A stretch of 64,000 bases of DNA from Lineus longissimus (GCF_910592395.1 NC_088319.1:5644001-5708000), one strand, 5' to 3'. Positions 11,774-24,374 are shown, counted from the first letter of the stretch. Notes: generated from the letters alone by a model not told the origin. A program made the numbers and translations.

Positions 11774-12533
11774 GGCGGCCACATTTGTTTTTTTCCGCAA
11801 TGTCACCTTTTTTTCTTTTAGATAAAAGCAGTGGACAGGATTTTCTGGTCACGTATGGCAATGGTGCTATCAAAATATTTCTTTACATTTGGTAATTAAG
11901 AATGGAAAAGGGGCTTTCTCTGAGCACATTTTCAAAGGCGATGAACTTGTTTCTGAAGGGGTATTTCTCGCAAATTTCAAACAGTTCAAGAAAATCCAAA
12001 CCCCAAACAGACAGATTTAAACATTTCAAGTCGCATGCATTATCCAAATGATTTGAGTGGTTTGCATACCGCCGTTGGTAAAGAGTTGGTTAAAGGGTTG
12101 CAACACAATAGAAACAAGGCCCTCCCATTACAGTGTTGGAGGAGTACAATCGGATCAAAATAACAAAACGGCCTTACCCCCCTCACAATGAACTAACCTT
12201 TTTTATGTTTATTTTGTGTCGTCATTTCCTCTCCTGTTAAGCACGTATTTTTCTAAGGCAAACCGATACCTTTAGCCATCGTGATTAGAGCATTTTCTGT
12301 TCATATTATTCTGACCACAGTATGAAGAAGTAAAGCCGTTTATGGAATTTTTCCTCGCCTCGTTGGTTTTTCTTCACATATGAGATTGTTATCTCAGCGG
12401 GGCAATTGGAGTGGTTGACCAGGTTGATGGTAAACTGTTCACAAGATGTGTCATAGAAATGCTATGCAATATTTGTAAAAACACGATCGTTCGATGTCCC
12501 TTGAAAGAAACTCCATTGTTGCTTGTCTCTTAC

Positions 12534-12807
12534 CTGTGTTCGTTCCTACGGGATGGTCCTTGAAAACGTCTCCACAGCCAGCACAACTACCTACCGACCA
12601 ACTGTAGGAGACTATGCCAGAATGCGGGTCACTGAATTCCCAGTGAGCCCATATATGACCATCATCTTCTTGATAGTTTCGGGCCTTGCGGTCTGCTGTG
12701 GCGCTGCCTCGTATCCCGTCGTGTACGAATCCACAGACAGGTGGGGAGTAGTCACATAAAAATGGCCAACCCGTGGCAAGAGAAGAAAGGCCTGCTTTGT
12801 TATGCGC
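12534..12807 (-). CDS. Exon 33: FN3-like module, end strand, linker and core
   Basis: Acceptor tcttacag, donor gtaaga; phase 0 in, 1 nt out. AHNKAGLSSLATGW, CDYSPPVCGFVHDG, HWEFSDPHSGIVSYSW and CAGC. One exon covers nearly a whole module boundary. Confidence 0.92.
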
Positions 12808-13800
12808 CTGTAAGATGATGAGAAATTATGTATATGTATTATAATAATAAAAAAATTATTCAGTCCGTGAATTTGTTTTTCGCCGTTCAAGTCAGAAACA
12901 GTGTGATAATTCAGATCGATTTAGATGTTTTCCCATTTAATGCGCAATTTGATGACGGAAACTAAAACTAAAGAGTGGAAGGATGATAGACAGCTTGCTA
13001 ATAATGCCCTTAATGATGATGCCTTTGATTCTTTAACATGATTTTGTGGCGAACAGTAACGACATCGTGTGTCATAATGTGTCGAATCATTGACAAAGAA
13101 ATTTATTTCAGGTGCCGCCCACATGTAGTTCGCCGAACAAGAGAGGTACAGTCCTTCCAGAAAGTAAATGTCCACAGGTTTATTTTAATATCACAGAGAT
13201 AGAATAAGAAAATTGAATGCGGTTTTCAGTAGAGAATGATATATGTAGTTGGTCATGAATCAGATGTATTTGGACCCAGCTGATCTTGTCTCTTCATTAT
13301 GTAACAGGCAATTTGAAAATGTCCAAAAGTCACTTTTAATTTATTTTCATTCTGTTTCACAATGTATGGGTGAACAATGATGCAACAAAGGTTTTTTGCT
13401 TTCATTACTAGAAAATTCCTTGTAATTCCATTTTCATGTTGAAGATTAGTTTTAGCGCGCTACAGGTGATTGTTTTTTCTCAGACAGCTGGTGACCTTTG
13501 AGAACACCCCTCATAGTCAACAATGCAGTCAGTCAGGAACGTTATGGCCAACTCAGCTCATACATGAAGGATTGGGGGTCTTTATCAAAGGTAATGGAAG
13601 ATATTTAAAAAGTTACATAAAAATCCTAAGCAAAAATGTGCACTTGTCATGACTATCGAACACACTCTATGGAATTTCAAGTGCCAAAAAATGATGGTCA
13701 TGAAGCACAGTTCATGCATGGGCAACTCGCGCAACTCGCGCGTACGTTGCATCAGAAAGAATGTCCATTGTTACTTGGACTGGAGATAAATATCTCTTAC

Positions 13801-13975
13801 CTTGACAGACAACCAATACACGTGGCCCTCCTGCATATCAAGCTTGCTAATGGAAGTTCCAAATGTCTGAGTGGTCCTTGTCGGAGGCATGATGTCAGCG
13901 TAACCTGGTTGTGATCCAACTGAACATTCATAATAGGATATCACTGTCTCTTTGTCATAGAAGATATCCTCCCAA
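13801..13975 (-). CDS. Exon 32: FN3-like module core
   Basis: Acceptor tctttcag, donor gtaaga; 1 nt in, phase 0 out. SWEDIFYDKETVISYYECSV then GHVYWLSVK. Confidence 0.9.
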
Positions 13976-14451
13976 CTGAAAGATTGAAACATACTCTAAA
14001 ACACTCGTTACACTGTCATGATCATGCATTTTCGAAAATGGTCCTTGAGACCTAAGAACCTAAGGGAACAAGTTGTTGAAATTAGTAAACGGTTTTGTTA
14101 TAATCTTGACTTATACATACAATGCACTAATTAATGTATTGACATTCGCCACTTTCCTAAAATAGGGACTTCCGCTCGGTTCGGCCAACGAGGTGACATT
14201 TGCAATTGCTTTCGACGCAAAAGTCGCTGAGATTGGTCATCTGATCGGTCATTCCGGATCGGAAGTCCCGATTTCCTGCTTGTAGGAGGCTGCGAATTAG
14301 GTATGCTCAAAATTATAAAAAAGGACACGTCCTCCATAATTATGTGACTCATTTTGAAGAAACAGGCACAGAAAACACATTTTGCCATTCTGACACACAT
14401 CAGAATGGTTAAGAAGCTTCTTTGTAAGAGTGTGATTTCGAATTCTTTTAC

Positions 14452-14578
14452 CTTGCCGAGACGACTCCATTTGTTGAGTGGTGGTGCTGCATACTGATAT
14501 TTGTTTTGAGAGGAGGGGTTGTGTCAACTGTAGCAGCAGCACTGGTCGCCGTTGCTGTCTGATTAACGTGGTCAGTTC
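14452..14578 (-). CDS. Exon 31: module linker
   Basis: Acceptor atttcag, donor gtaaaa; 2 nt in, 2 nt out. TSAAATVDTTPPLKTN linker; an NQT glycosylation motif is upstream of it. Confidence 0.9.
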
Positions 14579-14988
14579 CTGAAATATATAAGAATAATCA
14601 TTGAATGTTTAGCAGACAAGAATAAACGATCGGTATCATCGGCGTAGCTAGCGGTAGGGAAGGGGAGCAGACGCCCTCCTCCCCCTGCAGAAGACACCAA
14701 AAATGCATTTTTTACCATAATTTTGGCAGACAAATTCAGTAACAGTGTAATTTTGACCCCCCCCCCCCCCCCAAGCCTTTTGCCGCTCCCCCCCCCCCCT
14801 CCCCGCCCCCAACCAAAAAGCTATATCTACGCCCCACAGAATAAACATTTGCCAAATGGTTACGGTGGCAACAGATTTAAACCGACCCTTAGATATCTGT
14901 AACAGTTCACATACACTCATGCGCTCGTATTTTACCTATCACTTGAGGGAACTGTTGGTTATTCACCAAACAAAACCCAATAACATAC

Positions 14989-15105
14989 CTCGAATTGTTA
15001 CGTAATAGGCGTGACCGTCTTCGAGGTTAAGTCCATGCAATAGATGGTGGTTCGTCATCCCGATATTCGTGAACTTAACAACATCATCTTTCCCTGGCAG
15101 GGAAC
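14989..15105 (-). CDS. Exon 30: FN3-like module end strand
   Basis: Acceptor attgcag, donor gtatgt; 2 nt in, 1 nt out. SLPGKDDVVKF loop and HAYYVTIRG strand. Confidence 0.9.
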
Positions 15106-15358
15106 CTGCAATTACAAATTATATTTTGTGTCATGAGGATCGAAATTACTTTGATTATTCTGTTCAATAATTTGATGTATTCAGTACAACGAATGTATTA
15201 GATGTATTCATAACAATCGATGCTGACCTAACGAATATTTTCTCAAGGCCACGTGACATGTAGGTGATTCATGGCAGCTAGGTGCAACAGTTTTTAATAT
15301 CCAGAGATATTGTATACGAAGTACAAAGAATTGTATGCGCTTCCATGGCTCTCTCTCT

Positions 15359-15445
15359 ACAGGGTGGCCAAGAAAACATTTCCCTTGACAATAAAATTAT
15401 ATTGAGTATCCATTGTGTGAGGAAACGTTTTCTGGGCCACCCTGT
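15359..15445. mobile_element. 87-bp foldback MITE (ACAGGGTGGCC family), copy 2
   Basis: Same ends as 10154-10242 with an aagaaaacatttccc / ggaaacgttttct stem. Confidence 0.85.
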
Positions 15446-15930
15446 ACAATATCATAACGTATTGTGTCACCATACAATTGGAAATGACACATTTTCGGGG
15501 GGGGGGGATTCAAGACTTTTACCCTGGTCTAAATCCTACAGCTCAGATATGCCAACCCATGTAGTAACAGCCTATGCTAACGTATCTTCCATATTCATTC
15601 CCTAGAGCTATCAATCACATCACAGATATTTTTTGTTACAACACCAATGATTAAAAAGTATATTCGGTAAAGCCTGTCAAATTGATGACCCCGGTGTAAA
15701 AGAAATGCAAGTTCCCGCGGAATCTAAGTCCGGTCCTTTTGTTAAAATGGATAGAGTCGCCGAGTTCCTTTGTTGAAGATTATGTAGCTAACCCTGACCA
15801 AACCATTAACCACATTCGTTGTCAATACACAGCTATTGTATGGGGTCCTGCATTCCTAGGACGTCCATCTCTTTTACACCTGTCCTACATTTTGAGCAAG
15901 AATGTATAGAGCCGTGTACAATGAACTTAC

Positions 15931-16036
15931 CCACTCCGTATTCATATTGCTTTATCCCTGATGCATAGGGTGATTTCCCAAGCTCCTCGACATCAACAAA
16001 TCCAGACCAGTTGATATACATTTCTGTTCGCGATGT
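15931..16036 (-). CDS. Exon 29: FN3-like module core
   Basis: Acceptor cctctag, donor gtaagt; phase 0 in, 1 nt out. MYINWSGFVDVEELGKS then GIKQYEYGVG. Confidence 0.9.
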
Positions 16037-16721
16037 CTAGAGGAAAATATATGATGCGATAATAATGGTTTCTCACATTCAAAGACAAATCTATAGCGGA
16101 ACGCTTATAAAAAGGGCAGCTTTGAACGACTCGGCGAGAATAAGCATCCAGTGATAAATGTAAGCAGTTTCGAGTTCTCCTCACAGGTAGTTCATTATGT
16201 ACAGATGTAGCCAATGAGCTGCATAAAACGCAATCACCAATAGTTATTTTTACCACGTTTAGCTACTCTAAATAAAGACTTGTGCCACGACTGGATCTCT
16301 TTAAACAGTTAGAACAAATAATGCCCAATACTCACTTTTAAAGGATAAAGAAACTGGCCAACTCACGAGAGCGTAATGTCTAAGAATGTGCTCTTGAGTT
16401 TTTTTCGACCCAAGTGCAGCTGTAACGGTTTTTAATTAAAATTTTGTTTTGAAAATGTAAACTCACCTTTTGACTGGGTAATTGTACACTGCATATATAG
16501 TTTAATGAATTGATACTAAACTGGATGTATTGGTTGTCCCAAACACCGCGAGGATGGAGCTAATGTAGGCCAAAACAGAGGCGGCACGTGAGGTTCTTTT
16601 GCGCAAAGACGAATCAACGTGTTTGGTGATGCAACAAATGCCGTCAGTGAGTGAATTCTTAAAACACCTCAAGCTAAATAATGAAGGGATGTGATTTTCC
16701 TGCCTCGATATTCTCACCAAC

Positions 16722-16820
16722 CTGCGCGGTTATCGTTGCCTCACCGCTGCCGTCAAAACGTGGCACAGTGGGTGTATACTGCATTGTAATCAAGGTGTTC
16801 TCATACACTTGAATATAAAA
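16722..16820 (-). CDS. Exon 28 (optional): 33-codon symmetric exon
   Basis: Acceptor cccctcag, donor gttggt; phase 0 both sides, 99 nt. It encodes FYIQVYENTLITMQYTPTVP and about a dozen more residues. The flanking exons join in frame and read more like the consensus without it. It may therefore be a cassette exon or not an exon at all. Confidence 0.45.
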
Positions 16821-17054
16821 CTGAGGGGATTTAACGGCCACTGCCAATAGAAAATACCAATGCATTGATGCCTTTAGAATTACTATATCATAGGTTCACA
16901 TTTGCTGAAAATTTATTGGGCCATCCGATATATGGTCTGATAACATTATGGTCGAGTAAAATGAAACGGCCAAGGGCCATTGTGTTCACCGTATAGATAT
17001 TTGGTGGTTAGGAATTCATCCTGGTTAAGAAACATGCTACATGTATAGTATATA

Positions 17055-17860
17055 GGTCAAACCAAAGTCGATATGATGACATGTGATGTATCGTTGCTTT
17101 GAGTACCTACCATAAAAATATCATCGAGAACAAGTCACTATTAAACGAGCTATTGCACTTTTTATCTTTTTTAGCTTTGGCCTCCAGGTGGCCAAGTAGC
17201 AAATCAGATCAGATTGAAATTCGATGTCCGAAGTGACATGACGTAGGGAGTCACGTGTACCGAATTTCAAGTTCATAACTTTAGCAGTTAAGAAACGTGC
17301 CATAGTTACACTCAAACGGCTAATTTACGCCATTTGACCTACATGTATGTGACCTTAGAATTATGTCAAATCCAAAATCCGTATGATATGTGATATATCC
17401 TTGCTAGGAGAACCTACCAATAAAAATGTTATCGAAAACACGAGTCACTCACAGTCATAAGAGAGATATCACACTTTTTAGGTTTCTACTTCTGGCCCCC
17501 TAATGGCCAAGTCAAGAATCTGATCAGACCAAAAGTCGGTGTCCGAGGTTACATGACATATGGATTTATGTGTACCAAATTTCAAGTTCATAGCTTTACC
17601 GGTTAAGAAACGTGTCATAGCTACACTCAAACGGTCAACTTACACCATTTGACCTCTGTGACCTTGAAAATTAGGTCAAATCAAAAACCCGTAGGATATG
17701 TGATGTATCCTTGCTAGGAGTACCTACCATAAAAATATCATCAAAAACATGTCACAGATCGGACCGAAATTCATTGTCAGAGGTCACCTAATAAAGTTTC
17801 AAGTTAATAGCTCAAGCGGTTAAGAAACGTGCCACCGTTTTTGAAACAGGATACAGACGA
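17055..17860. repeat. Satellite array, period about 309 bp, 2.6 copies, ending in (GAC)n
   Basis: Unit marks (tgatgtatccttgctaggag type) at 17083, 17391 and 17701. Each unit contains tttcaagttcatagcttta, ggttaagaaacgtgccat and tgaccttgaaaattaggtca. The last unit is shortened and runs into a GAC microsatellite (17858-17896). Confidence 0.88.
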
Positions 17861-18022
17861 GGACGGACGACGACGACGACGACGGACAACGGACACAGCG
17901 GTGTTGTTTCGACTCCCCTACGGTGAGCCAAAAAAGTTAGTGCATCTTATAAAGTGTAATCTTCATCAGTCTCGTTCTTATCAATGCCAGTCAACAACAA
18001 ACAAGGCCAGGTTTTTTCTTAC

Positions 18023-18240
18023 CAGAAATGCTTCTTCCTTATTTGCTCCAATCCAAACTTCTCCCGGCTTGGGCGCAGTAAGGTCAATAGTGATCCCGTC
18101 GCTACAGTTATTGACCTCTGCCAGCGTCTCAGTCCACTTCTCATGTTTCTTGACAACGGCGTCAGCATGGATACAGATGTAATACCGCTTACCATGCAGC
18201 AATGTCCCAGTTTCAAATTCAACATTGACATACTCATTTT
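18023..18240 (-). CDS. Exon 27: FN3-like module, end strand and linker
   Basis: Acceptor cttgtag, donor gtaaga; 2 nt in, phase 0 out. GKRYYICIHADAVVKKH then CSDGITIDLTAPKPGEVW. Confidence 0.92.
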
Positions 18241-19337
18241 CTACAAGAGAAGGGCATATCCCCTGGTAACAACATTAAGTTAACAAAAGCAGGTTGAGGC
18301 TTCAATTGTAAGTTTGGCCATTGTCTGACTCTCAAAGATTTTTTCTGGTGAGTTATCAAAAACTCATGAATCATGTGTTTCATGAACAGTTGAAATAATT
18401 CCCTTCTCTCTGATTAGCAGAAATACTGAGATTTACTTTGTATTATGATTACCAGAAATACTGGGCTTTCCTTGTATTAGTTCTGGTATCGACTGGCTAG
18501 GAAATACATGTATAATAATCGTTTTGTTAAGGAACTGCGATATAAAGTTCACCCGGGAGCATCAAATCCTGAACTCCGGGCCCAGTGTGCCAAGTCCAGG
18601 TTCCGAGTCATCTGGTACTCCTGAATTCCGAGTCCCTCAATGGTTTCCTCGCAAAAATGGCTCTTTCACGGCATACTTAAACATGGTAGTATTTAACTCA
18701 TCACGCGTAAATTCGGATTTAGAGCTACTGGGCCTGCTGTGGACCGATTTCAAGCAGCATATCTCTGCTTAGGCGGCGTGACGAAGCAAAGGATCGTAAA
18801 GCAATAATTAATAACAAAGCTTTTCACTCATTGCAGCCAATCGAACAGAACCTTTAATGTGAAACTTGAACGGTCGTATACCCCAAGATTCCCAGATCCG
18901 AATGCATCAGATGAATTGGAAATTTATCGCGTCAGCACTGTTTTCTTGGAGGAACGACTCAGGGGCTCGGAATTCAGGAATACGAGATATTTAGCACGTA
19001 ATGCCCGAAGTTCAGGATTTGATTCTTCGAGTTGAGCATCGACGGTTAAACCGTAGACACACATTAGCTGATCACGAGCCTCAATTCTTTGCGTCAAGAA
19101 ACCTTGGTGTTGGCCTGTGCATTGACGACTTTTATTCCAAGGTTAGATTCCATCCACAGGGGGTGAAAGTCTTTGTTTCAACCAAGTATATATTTTCATT
19201 TACTAAATGATTAAGGCTGATCTCGCTGACGTTACTTTATAAGCCGACTCTGCAGTTTCTATCGAAGTACATTATGTACGGTTATTGTATGAGAAAATAA
19301 ATAAAGCACAGATGTTACAGCAATTCGGCAGACGTAC

Positions 19338-19592
19338 CAGTGAATCCACATTTGATTTTCGTGGGCAAGGAACAAGGATCTTCGAAAATAATTTCTCCGG
19401 TCTTGAAGTGCGCAATAGCATCCATAGTTTCATCCTCAATAACTGAATATTTGTACTTCCTGTGTCGGAGGCTGGGCCATGTTGCAGACAGAATGTTGAT
19501 ATATGGTGTATAGTCTCTGTCGGGTATTAACCAAGCATCATTTTGCTTCTTGAAGATTGGTAGACCCTTTCCTGGTACAGGTGTCTTAGTTG
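19338..19592 (-). CDS. Exon 26: FN3-like module core, cysteine-bearing
   Basis: Acceptor acaccag (weaker site), donor gtacgt; 2 nt in, 1 nt out. YINILSATWPSLRHRKYKY core, then DPCSLPTKIKCGF. Confidence 0.86.
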
Positions 19593-19919
19593 CTGGTGTA
19601 CGAAAAAAGAGAGGACTAAATGACTACAGGCAAAACGCAAGAGGGTCGTCGATCACGCCTAATCCTGAAAGTGTTTGTTCTGTCATTTGTATTTTCTATA
19701 ATCCAAACTGGGCTTTTTCCTCCTTACGTGTCATATCGGATTCAATGTATAACAGACCTTAATAATATTTGTTTAGTTTTTGAAATAACGATATCCTAGT
19801 GGACCGTGCTGCATTAAACATACCAAGATTGTCACAAGCATTTCGATATCTTGAACTTTGATAGCTTGACAACTAAGTCCGTTTTTATTGACAAAATTTT
19901 ACACAATTGTATTACCTAC

Positions 19920-20103
19920 CTTCATCTATCATTGGGAGGCCCACGGCATCAATGACAGTTGGTTCGAATGGTTTAATGGCATCGCATGACTTTATTTCCT
20001 TTGATATGGTGGTACTGAGACCAGACTTGGAGATGCCTCGAAGCAAAAATCGATAACATTCCTTGAAAGCCAACGGCTTGTCCAAGACCACAGAAAATGC
20101 ACC
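19920..20103 (-). CDS. Exon 25: FN3-like module end strand
   Basis: Acceptor tgttcag, donor gtaggt; phase 0 in, 1 nt out. KECYRFLLRGISKSGLST and SCDAIKPFEPTVIDAVG. Confidence 0.9.
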
Positions 20104-20749
20104 CTGAACAATATAAACAAAAGATGAAGCAATTATAGTGTCATCAAGACTTAGTAGGGAATAAAGATAATACTGTATGTGCATAATGTGGCAAATACTA
20201 AAATACTAAAATATTTTATGATGACTTTTCTGCCAACATATTGTGAGAAATATAAATCATAGATAAACAAATGAAAATATATAGCGTCCCCAGCAACATG
20301 AGGAGTCGGTGATGGCACACGAACATTTGCTGTTTGGGTTGGAAGTTCACATTATTCACACGATTTGCCATTAAATCTAGCTGGTGAATCACATGGTCAC
20401 CAGCTGTACATGTACGGGGTACTGTTAATCTTGCTTTCAAGCATGAACATGTCCAAACATTTCGAAACAGGTTTGCTGCTATTTGGTAGTGTTTAGAAAC
20501 ACGTTCACATTACCAAACTTTTTGTGGCAAACACGACCAAACACAAAGGTTGCTGATGTTTAAAAACAAAGGTTTGCTAATGTAGACCCGGCTTAGTTCA
20601 AGCCGAATCACTGTTGGTGAAATTTTCCATTTGGAATAAAATCGGTGGATGAACATTTAGTACCAGGCTTGGGATGTTTTGAAGTTTCGATCGAGTAACC
20701 ACTGCACTCCAAGACGCACTGCTGCTTCTTTAGGACCGGGAACTGTTAC

Positions 20750-20917
20750 CTTTTCATTGGTTAAGTTCACATTTGCTTTCGTCCAGGATACGATGTGCTG
20801 CCCGGGTTCAGCATTGGTTTTCAATGCCCACAGGTAATCCTCAACCACTGAGCGAGACAGGTCAATGTATATATCTGGGATATCCTGGTCACGAAACCTG
20901 TCAAACTCCACTTCGAT
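20750..20917 (-). CDS. Exon 24: FN3-like module core
   Basis: Acceptor gatgcag, donor gtaaca; phase 0 both sides. DIYIDLSRSVVEDYLWALK and IVSWTKANVNLTNEK. It is divergent from the consensus. Confidence 0.85.
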
Positions 20918-21054
20918 CTGCATCGCAAAAATATTCAGTGAGTTAACGATTGTTTATGACAGAGCGAAAGTCGGTCGAAGTAAAACATATGAGCTGCTGG
21001 GAAAATATATATGCATGTTTATGAGTCTAGATGTCGCATTAGCATCTTATCACT

Positions 21055-21141
21055 ACAGGGTGGCCCAGAAAACATTTCCCTCACACAATGGATACGATAG
21101 ACATCTATTGTGCCAGGGAAACGTTTTCTGGGGCACACTGT
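21055..21141. mobile_element. 87-bp foldback MITE (ACAGGGTGGCC family), copy 3
   Basis: acagggtggcccagaaaac at the left; gttttctggggcacactgt (one mismatch) at the right. Confidence 0.85.
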
Positions 21142-21196
21142 AGTGTTTATCCCTTTGATTCAGTGCTACGTCAGAACACCTCGAGGTTTAACTTAC

Positions 21197-21417
21197 TGTT
21201 TTCGGTTCCTGCAACTTTATGGACATTGCACCAGCGGCTGGAACTTTGCATGAAACGAGAAAACCATCGCTTAAGTCGTCATTGAAGCAGACACTGTCAT
21301 AACAGGCCCTCAGTACGGACCGGTAACGCTTCCCGCATACCAAACCAGCGTTTAGCGAATCAACATGGTCAGCCAGTTTCAGTTCAAGGAATGGTTGGAA
21401 GATTTTCCACGACGTGG
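21197..21417 (-). CDS. Exon 23: FN3-like module, end strand and degenerate linker
   Basis: Acceptor cctttcag, donor gtaagt; 2 nt in, phase 0 out. GKRYRSVLRACYDSVCF with paired cysteines, then LSDGFLVSCKVPAAGAM. The linker lacks the PP pair. Confidence 0.9.
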
Positions 21418-21826
21418 CTGAAAGGGAGATAATTCCGTTGCATTATCATGAAAAATGACAATCATTGCAAAGCAATCAACGTTCAACGATAAATTAAACC
21501 ACTGATAATAAGGTTCAGGGAAAAGTCAGAAAATCATATAAGCATTTCACTTCAAATAGTCGCTGCTAAATAAAGATCGACAATACGGTGTCAAAAAATA
21601 TGGGCGCGAAATCCCATTTGCGCCAAGTATATTATTGACCATTTCTGGACGGGAATTTGAGAAATTAGTTTTTCAGCTAGGGAAACATGGATTGGCCAGA
21701 CTTTGCCATACGCGGCTGGTAATTACTGCTTGAAAGTCAGGATTTATATAGCAACAAAAATTAGCACAACCATTTTACTTAGTTAAACATGAAATTGGCC
21801 TTTAATACGTAAGTATGAGAACTCAC

Positions 21827-21962
21827 AGTCAATGACGTCATCCTGTTCCTCTACTTTCCAGAGCACGTGGCTGACGTAATCTGTCACATTCTTGGGGAGG
21901 GACCAATGGGCGGAGATGAACGATGCGGAGGCTTGATAGTCAATATCAGCTGCACCACTTTC
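21827..21962 (-). CDS. Exon 22: FN3-like module core
   Basis: Acceptor cccttgcag, donor gtgagt; phase 0 in, 1 nt out. ADIDYQASASFISAHW is the DIDY strand plus core tryptophan. Confidence 0.9.
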
Positions 21963-22359
21963 CTGCAAGGGAAGATTTTGTAGGAAAAAGATATAATGAT
22001 ACAGTATAACGTCAAAAATGTTTTCCTCCAAAATAAATGGTTGAGATGGTATTGATGTGATTGTCATTCGTCAGATTAAAATGAAATATTGCTTGAATCA
22101 TGCATATAAATCTTGGCGACATGTTCCTTATTTGGAATAGCTGTTCATAGTCAGTAGAACAATTTTATGTTAAGTTATGTCATCACTTATAACTAATATA
22201 ATCCATGCAGCGAAAAATGCTAGTAGATTACTTCGCTTATTGGGATTGTGCGCATATCACGATGCGCCGTAAAATCATCGTTTAGAATGTATCCATCACT
22301 TTCATCACCGATTAGGAATCGTCTCAAAATTGCTTGATGCCGGAAAATATGATTTTTTG

Positions 22360-22805
22360 CCATCTCTCTCTGAATTCCCTTCCCCCGCCATGAAGAAAAC
22401 TGCCAGGACCCCGCGGCGATCCCACATTACTCCGGTGCTAGCCAAGTTACACTGGCTGCCTGTGCGCGAGCGTATAATTTTCAAACTACTCCTCCCGACC
22501 TTCAAAGCATACCACCGGCTTGCACCAATTTACCTGAACGATCTCATCCAACATTACGTGCCACCTCGTTACCTTTGCTCTGAATCTCAGGACCTTCTCA
22601 CTTGCAGGAAATATGGACTGAAAACATTTGGAGGTCGAGCATTCGCCACTTTAGCACCGCAACTGTGGAACTCTCTTCCCCCCCACCCTGAGAGCTACAT
22701 CGGATGTCTCAACCTTTCGCAAATAACTCAAGACCCTTCTTTTCAATAGAACTCACCAGCGCCGGTGAACATTTGTTTCAAGTGATACAGGCGCTTTACA
22801 AATAA
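22360..22805 (+). mobile_element. LINE 3-prime fragment (L2/CR1-type), 5-prime truncated
   Basis: Plus-strand reading LAKLHWLPVRERIIFKLLL, AYHRLAPIYLNDLIQHY, GRAFATLAPQLWNSLPP is the conserved C-terminal tail after the reverse transcriptase in L2/CR1-like LINEs. The usual FKxxLKTxLF tail is found only in another frame and is interrupted by a stop near 22720, so the copy is dead. The end (gcgctttacaaataacaatt, then AT repeats) is typical of L2-like 3-prime ends. Confidence 0.88.
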
Positions 22806-23074
22806 CAATTTATATTATATATTATATGTTTGCCATCAACGTTTACACCAACATCAGTGATACATGGATTAACATTTTATGAATTTTACATTTCTACAGT
22901 CTAAAGGACAACATTTTTTGGTTAAAAAAATGAGATTCCTGTCCAAGTGTAGGATGCAAATAGTAACTCCGTAACAAGCATTTTGAATTGGAATGAATTA
23001 AAAAAAATAACCCACAGTATCCCTATAACTAATATCCACCATGATAAGAACTGTAAAAGGTCGTAAATGTACAC

Positions 23075-23380
23075 GGGCCAATAGAAAATATTCGTTGAAT
23101 GAGCTGAACAAATAGGCCATCACAGATCATGTAGCCAAGGGAAATCACAACATAGATTGGGAACAAAGCAAAGTGGTAGAGAGAGAGCCAACGCGATTTG
23201 CGAGATGGGTGAAGGAGGCGATTCGGATTCGAAAAACCACCAATATGAATCGATACGAAGGGGGCTACAGACTAAATCACGTGTGGGATCAGAGTCTGGC
23301 CACTACGACATCTAGCGGTCAGAAGTCTGACTTCTGAAGATGAATGGTGTAACCATTTTGAACGTCAAGTGATGTGTAAA
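23075..23380 (+). mobile_element. Penelope-like retroelement C-terminal remnant
   Basis: Plus-strand frame reads SLNELNK, stop, then AITDHVAKGNHNIDWEQSKV, VKEAIRIRKTTNMNRYEGGY, RLNHVWDQ. This is the H..xGHxIDWE...V..E...R..KEAxxI...xxNRxxGyxL..xWD pattern of the GIY-YIG region at the end of Penelope-like elements. One in-frame stop near 23122; no reverse transcriptase upstream, which suggests 5-prime truncation. The following tctgaagatgaatggtgtaa fits the usual 3-prime end. Confidence 0.75.
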
Positions 23381-23872
23381 AACTTTTATATCATTACATA
23401 TTTCTTGATCAAATGAATATTTTCGCAGATAATGAGATTACTCCTGGAAAAGATGAATTCCGAATCCCGCGAAGTTATTCATTAAGTAGTCATCCGCTCG
23501 ACTATTCTCAGCAATGTCTTGATTCTGCAGCACTGGAGTATTTTAGAACTGATGACGATGAGGTCATTTGTAACGCGGTCATTGGAGAATTATGATACCC
23601 AGGCCCATCCCCGTGACCCCAAGGGTCCTAAGCTTTGTCCAAGCTGATTTAACCGGGATGAATCTGATTCACTTTCGGCATTTAAAGTAAACTTCAAATA
23701 ACCGCAATGGATTAGGCACTCGCATAAAAGTAAGCATTATTACAAATGATATTCGATTATTAATTGAATTCGTAATCGCGACAAATAGGCTCAAGAGGGT
23801 GGGGAGTTTCTAAAAGGTAAACTTGTCACTATATAGATGATAAATTAAACTAAACGTAATACATGTACTTAC

Positions 23873-24004
23873 ATTCAGACTTGGTCTCGGGCCGTCATAT
23901 ACCTTGGTGTTAAGTGTCGCTTTCGCATCCAATATTCTGACGCCGTCAGATGTGACATTAACCTCGCCATTAGGATTCTTAGCCCATACTGTGGTGTAGT
24001 AGGT
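23873..24004 (-). CDS. Exon 21: FN3-like module, end strand and linker
   Basis: Acceptor atttag, donor gtaagt; phase 0 both sides. TYYTTVWAKNPNG then TSDGVRILDAKATL and VYDG. Confidence 0.88.
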
Positions 24005-24374
24005 CTAAATAAGACGATAACAACAGCTGACTTTTCTGTCACAAAGTATTGTAATAGGAAGTATTTTTCCAGCACAAAATAGGTCAAGTTGGAAAAAAGG
24101 AGTATGTTTTAACCTTTACAAATGCACACTGCACTAGGGTTGATCGAATGAAGGTTCACACAAGCCACAAAAACCGCCCGGAAAAATGACAAAGCTGTGA
24201 TTGCAAGAAGGTATTTTAAGAAAGTGCTATGTTTTTTTAAATTCGAGTTTGTACCATATCTGTTAACCATGTAGCTTTCTCCAGGTTCGGTAACCATAAT
24301 GTCAACATAACCAATACTTAGTGATTTCAATTCGACAATCATGGGAATATCAAAATGAGTGAGCGGCTTTTTCC

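Noticed and set aside
14648-14920. Minus-strand frame through poly-C/poly-G runs
   Set aside because: Low-complexity glycine-rich translation of homopolymer runs.
24109-24342. Minus-strand frame GYVDIMVTEPGESYM
   Set aside because: Not needed for phase between exons 20 and 21, and no splice sites or consensus support it.
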